Below are positions 61,887 to 64,000 of a stretch of DNA of 64,000 nucleotides, piece after piece. Numbering within the stretch: the first letter of the stretch is position 1; each line of letters starts with the position of its first letter. This stretch comes from Trichopria drosophilae (taxonomy: Eukaryota > Arthropoda > Insecta > Hymenoptera > Diapriidae): positions 158,712,001-158,776,000 of the forward strand of contig CM059582.1 of the NCBI GenBank assembly GCA_030407085.1. The letters are read 5' to 3'. The notes under the pieces are model-generated. The model saw nothing but the letters and a program-made list of their open reading frames with translations, had not been told where the DNA came from and did no database searches. The translations under genes were made by a program, and so were the position numbers.

Positions 61887-62986
61887 AAATATTAACAAAA
61901 TAACATCGGGATCACAAAATGGCGATGGCAGTGAGTAATTTCTTTTTAAATGTTAACAAATTTTTTTCATGAAAACTATAAACTTTAGACAAAAGTTTCT
62001 ACGAATAGACATGGCTTAGAATGTATCAAAGAATATGCCTAAATTTTTTTACAATATATTGATATCATTTTCTATTTTCTAAATTTTCGGAGAAACGAAA
62101 TTTTTAAGAAAGTTGTCTGAATTTAGTGCATTCTTTGACAAATTCTAAGATAATTTTTTTTTTTAAATTTTTTCTAAAGTCTATAGTTTTCGACAAAAGA
62201 AATTATTTTATGTACGTCTTTTCGGTGCGTAAAGTAAACTCGTGCGTAAAGTAAACTTGACGTACTCGATTATACTTTACGCACGGAAAAGCCGTACGTA
62301 AACAATATTTCGGCACACGTGTGTATGTGTAAAGTTCTTTACGCATACGCACTTGTATCGAAAACTACTAATTCTTGAAATCTAGAAATTATTAATATGA
62401 TAAAAACTATAAACTTTAGAGAAAATCTTCTTAGAACAAAAATATTTTAGAATCAGTCAAAGCTTACTAATTTTTTTCAAATTTTTCAAATGACTTTTTT
62501 CACAATTTCGATTTTCTTAATTTTCGAAAAATAACAAATTGTATTAACACATTCAGAAAAAAAATTGAGAAAATTCTTTGACACGTTCTAAGAAACGTTA
62601 TTTTTCACAACATTTTTTATAGAGTTGTCAGTTTTCATGAAAAAAATTTGTTAAGTATTAAAACGAAGTTTTTTAATATTTAAAATATATATCTTAATAC
62701 TACAACTATTTTCTTCATCTTTAGCGAAATAATTTTGTGCCAGCAAATACTTTTTCTATGAGGAAAAAATGTTTTATAAAGAACTATACCTGATTTTTTG
62801 CCTTTTTTTGACATTTAAATCGTTATATTGAATTTTGTAACTAAGATAGCTCAATTTTGACAATTCCATTGAAAGACCGATCTCGAAAATAACAAGACAC
62901 ATAAATTTTAATTTTTTTGAACTTTAATTTTCATAGGAAATACTTGATTGAAATTGAGGAAATGTGTCCTTCCCGGCGTTAATGGG
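61887..62986. mobile_element. TTAA foldback element, copy 3, left end truncated
   Basis: The right end is TTAA (62987-62990) with, inverted, CCCATTAACGCCGGGAAGG. From 61887 on the sequence runs parallel to copy 1 from about 4021 (shared CAAAATGGCGATGGCAGTGAG, CGGAGAAACGA and AAACTATAAACTTTAGA stretches). The first 300 bases of copy 1 have no counterpart, so the left arm end is missing. It carries the nested insert 62208-62370. Confidence 0.8.
62208..62370. mobile_element. 163-bp insertion nested in TTAA foldback copy 3
   Basis: Copy 1 reads straight through GAAATTATTCTTGAAAT, while here that site is split by 163 extra bases, possibly with a 3-bp ATT duplication. The insert holds CGTGCGTAAAGTAAAC twice in direct order (near 62225 and 62241) and inverted counterparts ACTTTACGCAC (near 62274) and TTTACGCATACGCAC (near 62338), so much of it can pair. 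It post-dates the host element's split from copy 1. Confidence 0.65.
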
Positions 62987-62990
62987 TTAA

Positions 62991-63300
62991 ATAATTATAA
63001 GGACATATATTTATACACATGAATATAATTTCCAATGGTATCGTCATTTGTCTCTTATACGATTCCCATGAACTACTGCCATACTCAGATAAGAATGTTA
63101 CGATTTTCAAATCCTGGCTTTCAGCATATTGTACAATATTGCATATATGGGAATATTATTCGATTCCTAACCAAGAAATACGATCTGTGACTTTATGCAA
63201 TTAAAGCCTCTCTCTGGATTAGTTTTTGAAACTTATAATGTACAACGTGACTTGTTCGAATAGTCATTTTATGCTATAGGACAAAAATGATGAGCTAAGA
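62991..63300. other. AT-rich spacer
   Basis: Nothing recognised. Confidence 0.5.
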
Positions 63301-63929
63301 CGGATCCTTGTACGCATTTCCTCAGCGGTTTCTCACCTTCTCATTTTCCCCGCAGCATGACCGACTTGCCTCGCGTAATATCAAATGCCCCCTGTAATAC
63401 CGAGGTGCGCATAATAGCACGTAATAAATGCCGACGCCTCTTATATAGCTAGGCAGGAAGATAAACACACCTGTTTGCGAATCCCGCGTACGAATATCCG
63501 GAGGCCGAAGCGCACGTCGATATTCATTCGCCATCATCCAATGGTCGATGCATCATACGTGCTTATGGTGCAAAAAATTTAAAACTTAAGCATAAAAAAT
63601 CCACCAACCATAACCTACCGACGAGTTAATGTTTATAAATTACGTTCAAATTCGCTGTAAATGATTGGTCGAACGAGGCCGAATGTCCACAATTAGACTG
63701 CAGCGCCTTCGCGTGAGAATGGAGACCGATCGTTGTAAATCTTTCTAAAGGCGATCTCATCAAATTGCGAAAAACGGAGAAACCATGCACCTGGTGGAGG
63801 AACTGCAAATTATTTTACGGTGCGGATTGAGAGAGACTGTAATTGGCTGCGATGTAATAATCATCGATCGATCATTCATTCCCTCATATTCTTGAGTTGC
63901 CGGTCATCCTTTAATTGTCTCGAAGCCGA
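63301..63929. other. C+G-richer island at the right edge
   Basis: CpG words are frequent, and ORFs occur only as short minus-strand frames (63322-63537, 63626-63808) without domains. It leads into a possible promoter at 63930. Confidence 0.35.
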
Positions 63930-63972
63930 TATAAATCTCGTTACAACCAGCGCTGAGTGAAACGCGAGAAAA
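63930..63972 (+). promoter_or_regulatory. Possible TATA core promoter at the window edge
   Basis: TATAAAT at 63930-63936 lies about 26-30 bases upstream of the CAGCGCTGAGTG stretch. A start codon in an AAAAATG context, favourable in insects, follows at 63973. The spacing fits a TATA-type promoter with a very short leader. A TATA word alone is weak evidence in AT-rich DNA; the C+G-richer setting helps a little. Confidence 0.25.
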
Positions 63973-64000
63973 ATGACAAGTTATCGGCGCCTTGGAATAC
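63973..64000 (+). CDS. Possible 5' end of a gene running off the window
   Basis: An ATG at 63973 opens a frame (M-T-S-Y-R-R-L-G-I) that stays open to the last base. Nine codons are too few to name anything, and an open run this short is common by chance. It is listed only because of its place downstream of the TATA word. Confidence 0.15.

Overview
The window looks like non-coding nuclear DNA from an insect-like eukaryote. It is strongly AT-rich, has no convincing intact protein gene, no operon-like packing and no rRNA or CRISPR. It is littered with DNA-transposon remnants and tRNA-derived SINEs of kinds common in insect genomes. A decayed IS630-Tc1-mariner-type transposase and a trihelix (Myb/SANT-like) fragment, both of types frequent in arthropods, support this. 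I cannot fix the order; Hymenoptera would fit but is not proven. Nearly all short ORFs are chance ORFs or lie inside repeats.

Layout. 1-11 kb: AT-rich spacer with a small 18-bp-TIR MITE (3111), a 1.25-kb foldback element ending at TTAA (3721), a 758-bp near-perfect palindrome flanked by TA (5482), and a first copy of a foldback family with short internal motifs (7845). 11-21 kb: a full SINE with exact 13-bp target duplication (11091), a second foldback copy with 8-bp duplication (11467), two tandem hairpin units (12926-13478), a SINE 3' fragment (15808), a second SINE family (18655) and another TTAA element (19591). 21-31 kb: trihelix-domain fragment (22740-23237, minus), an 888-bp TTAA foldback (27196), a G16 tract and a mariner-type transposase relic (29715-30440, minus). 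31-43 kb: third and fourth foldback copies (30436, 32382), a 366-bp TIR element (32779), a pogo/Tigger-like MITE (34896), a tRNA-like relic (35775), and two inverted copies of a CCCGAGCGG-ended element (40641 and 42483) that bracket a C+G-rich island. 43-64 kb: mostly AT-rich spacer with C+G-rich islands, an ATGGCGG-motif repeat (43270), a second full SINE (52633), an 862-bp TIR element (53069), a bulged hairpin (61282), a third TTAA-foldback copy carrying a nested 163-bp insert (61887), and a possible TATA promoter and start codon at the right edge.

How it fits together. No pathway or gene system is encoded. The notable biology is the density of long palindromic (foldback) non-autonomous elements: at least four families, one carrying eight copies of TCAAGGTCA, the known monomer site of FTZ-F1/ERR-type nuclear receptors. 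About twenty C+G-richer islands without ORF support stand out from the AT-rich ground and could be regulatory DNA of genes outside the window. That last point is inference.
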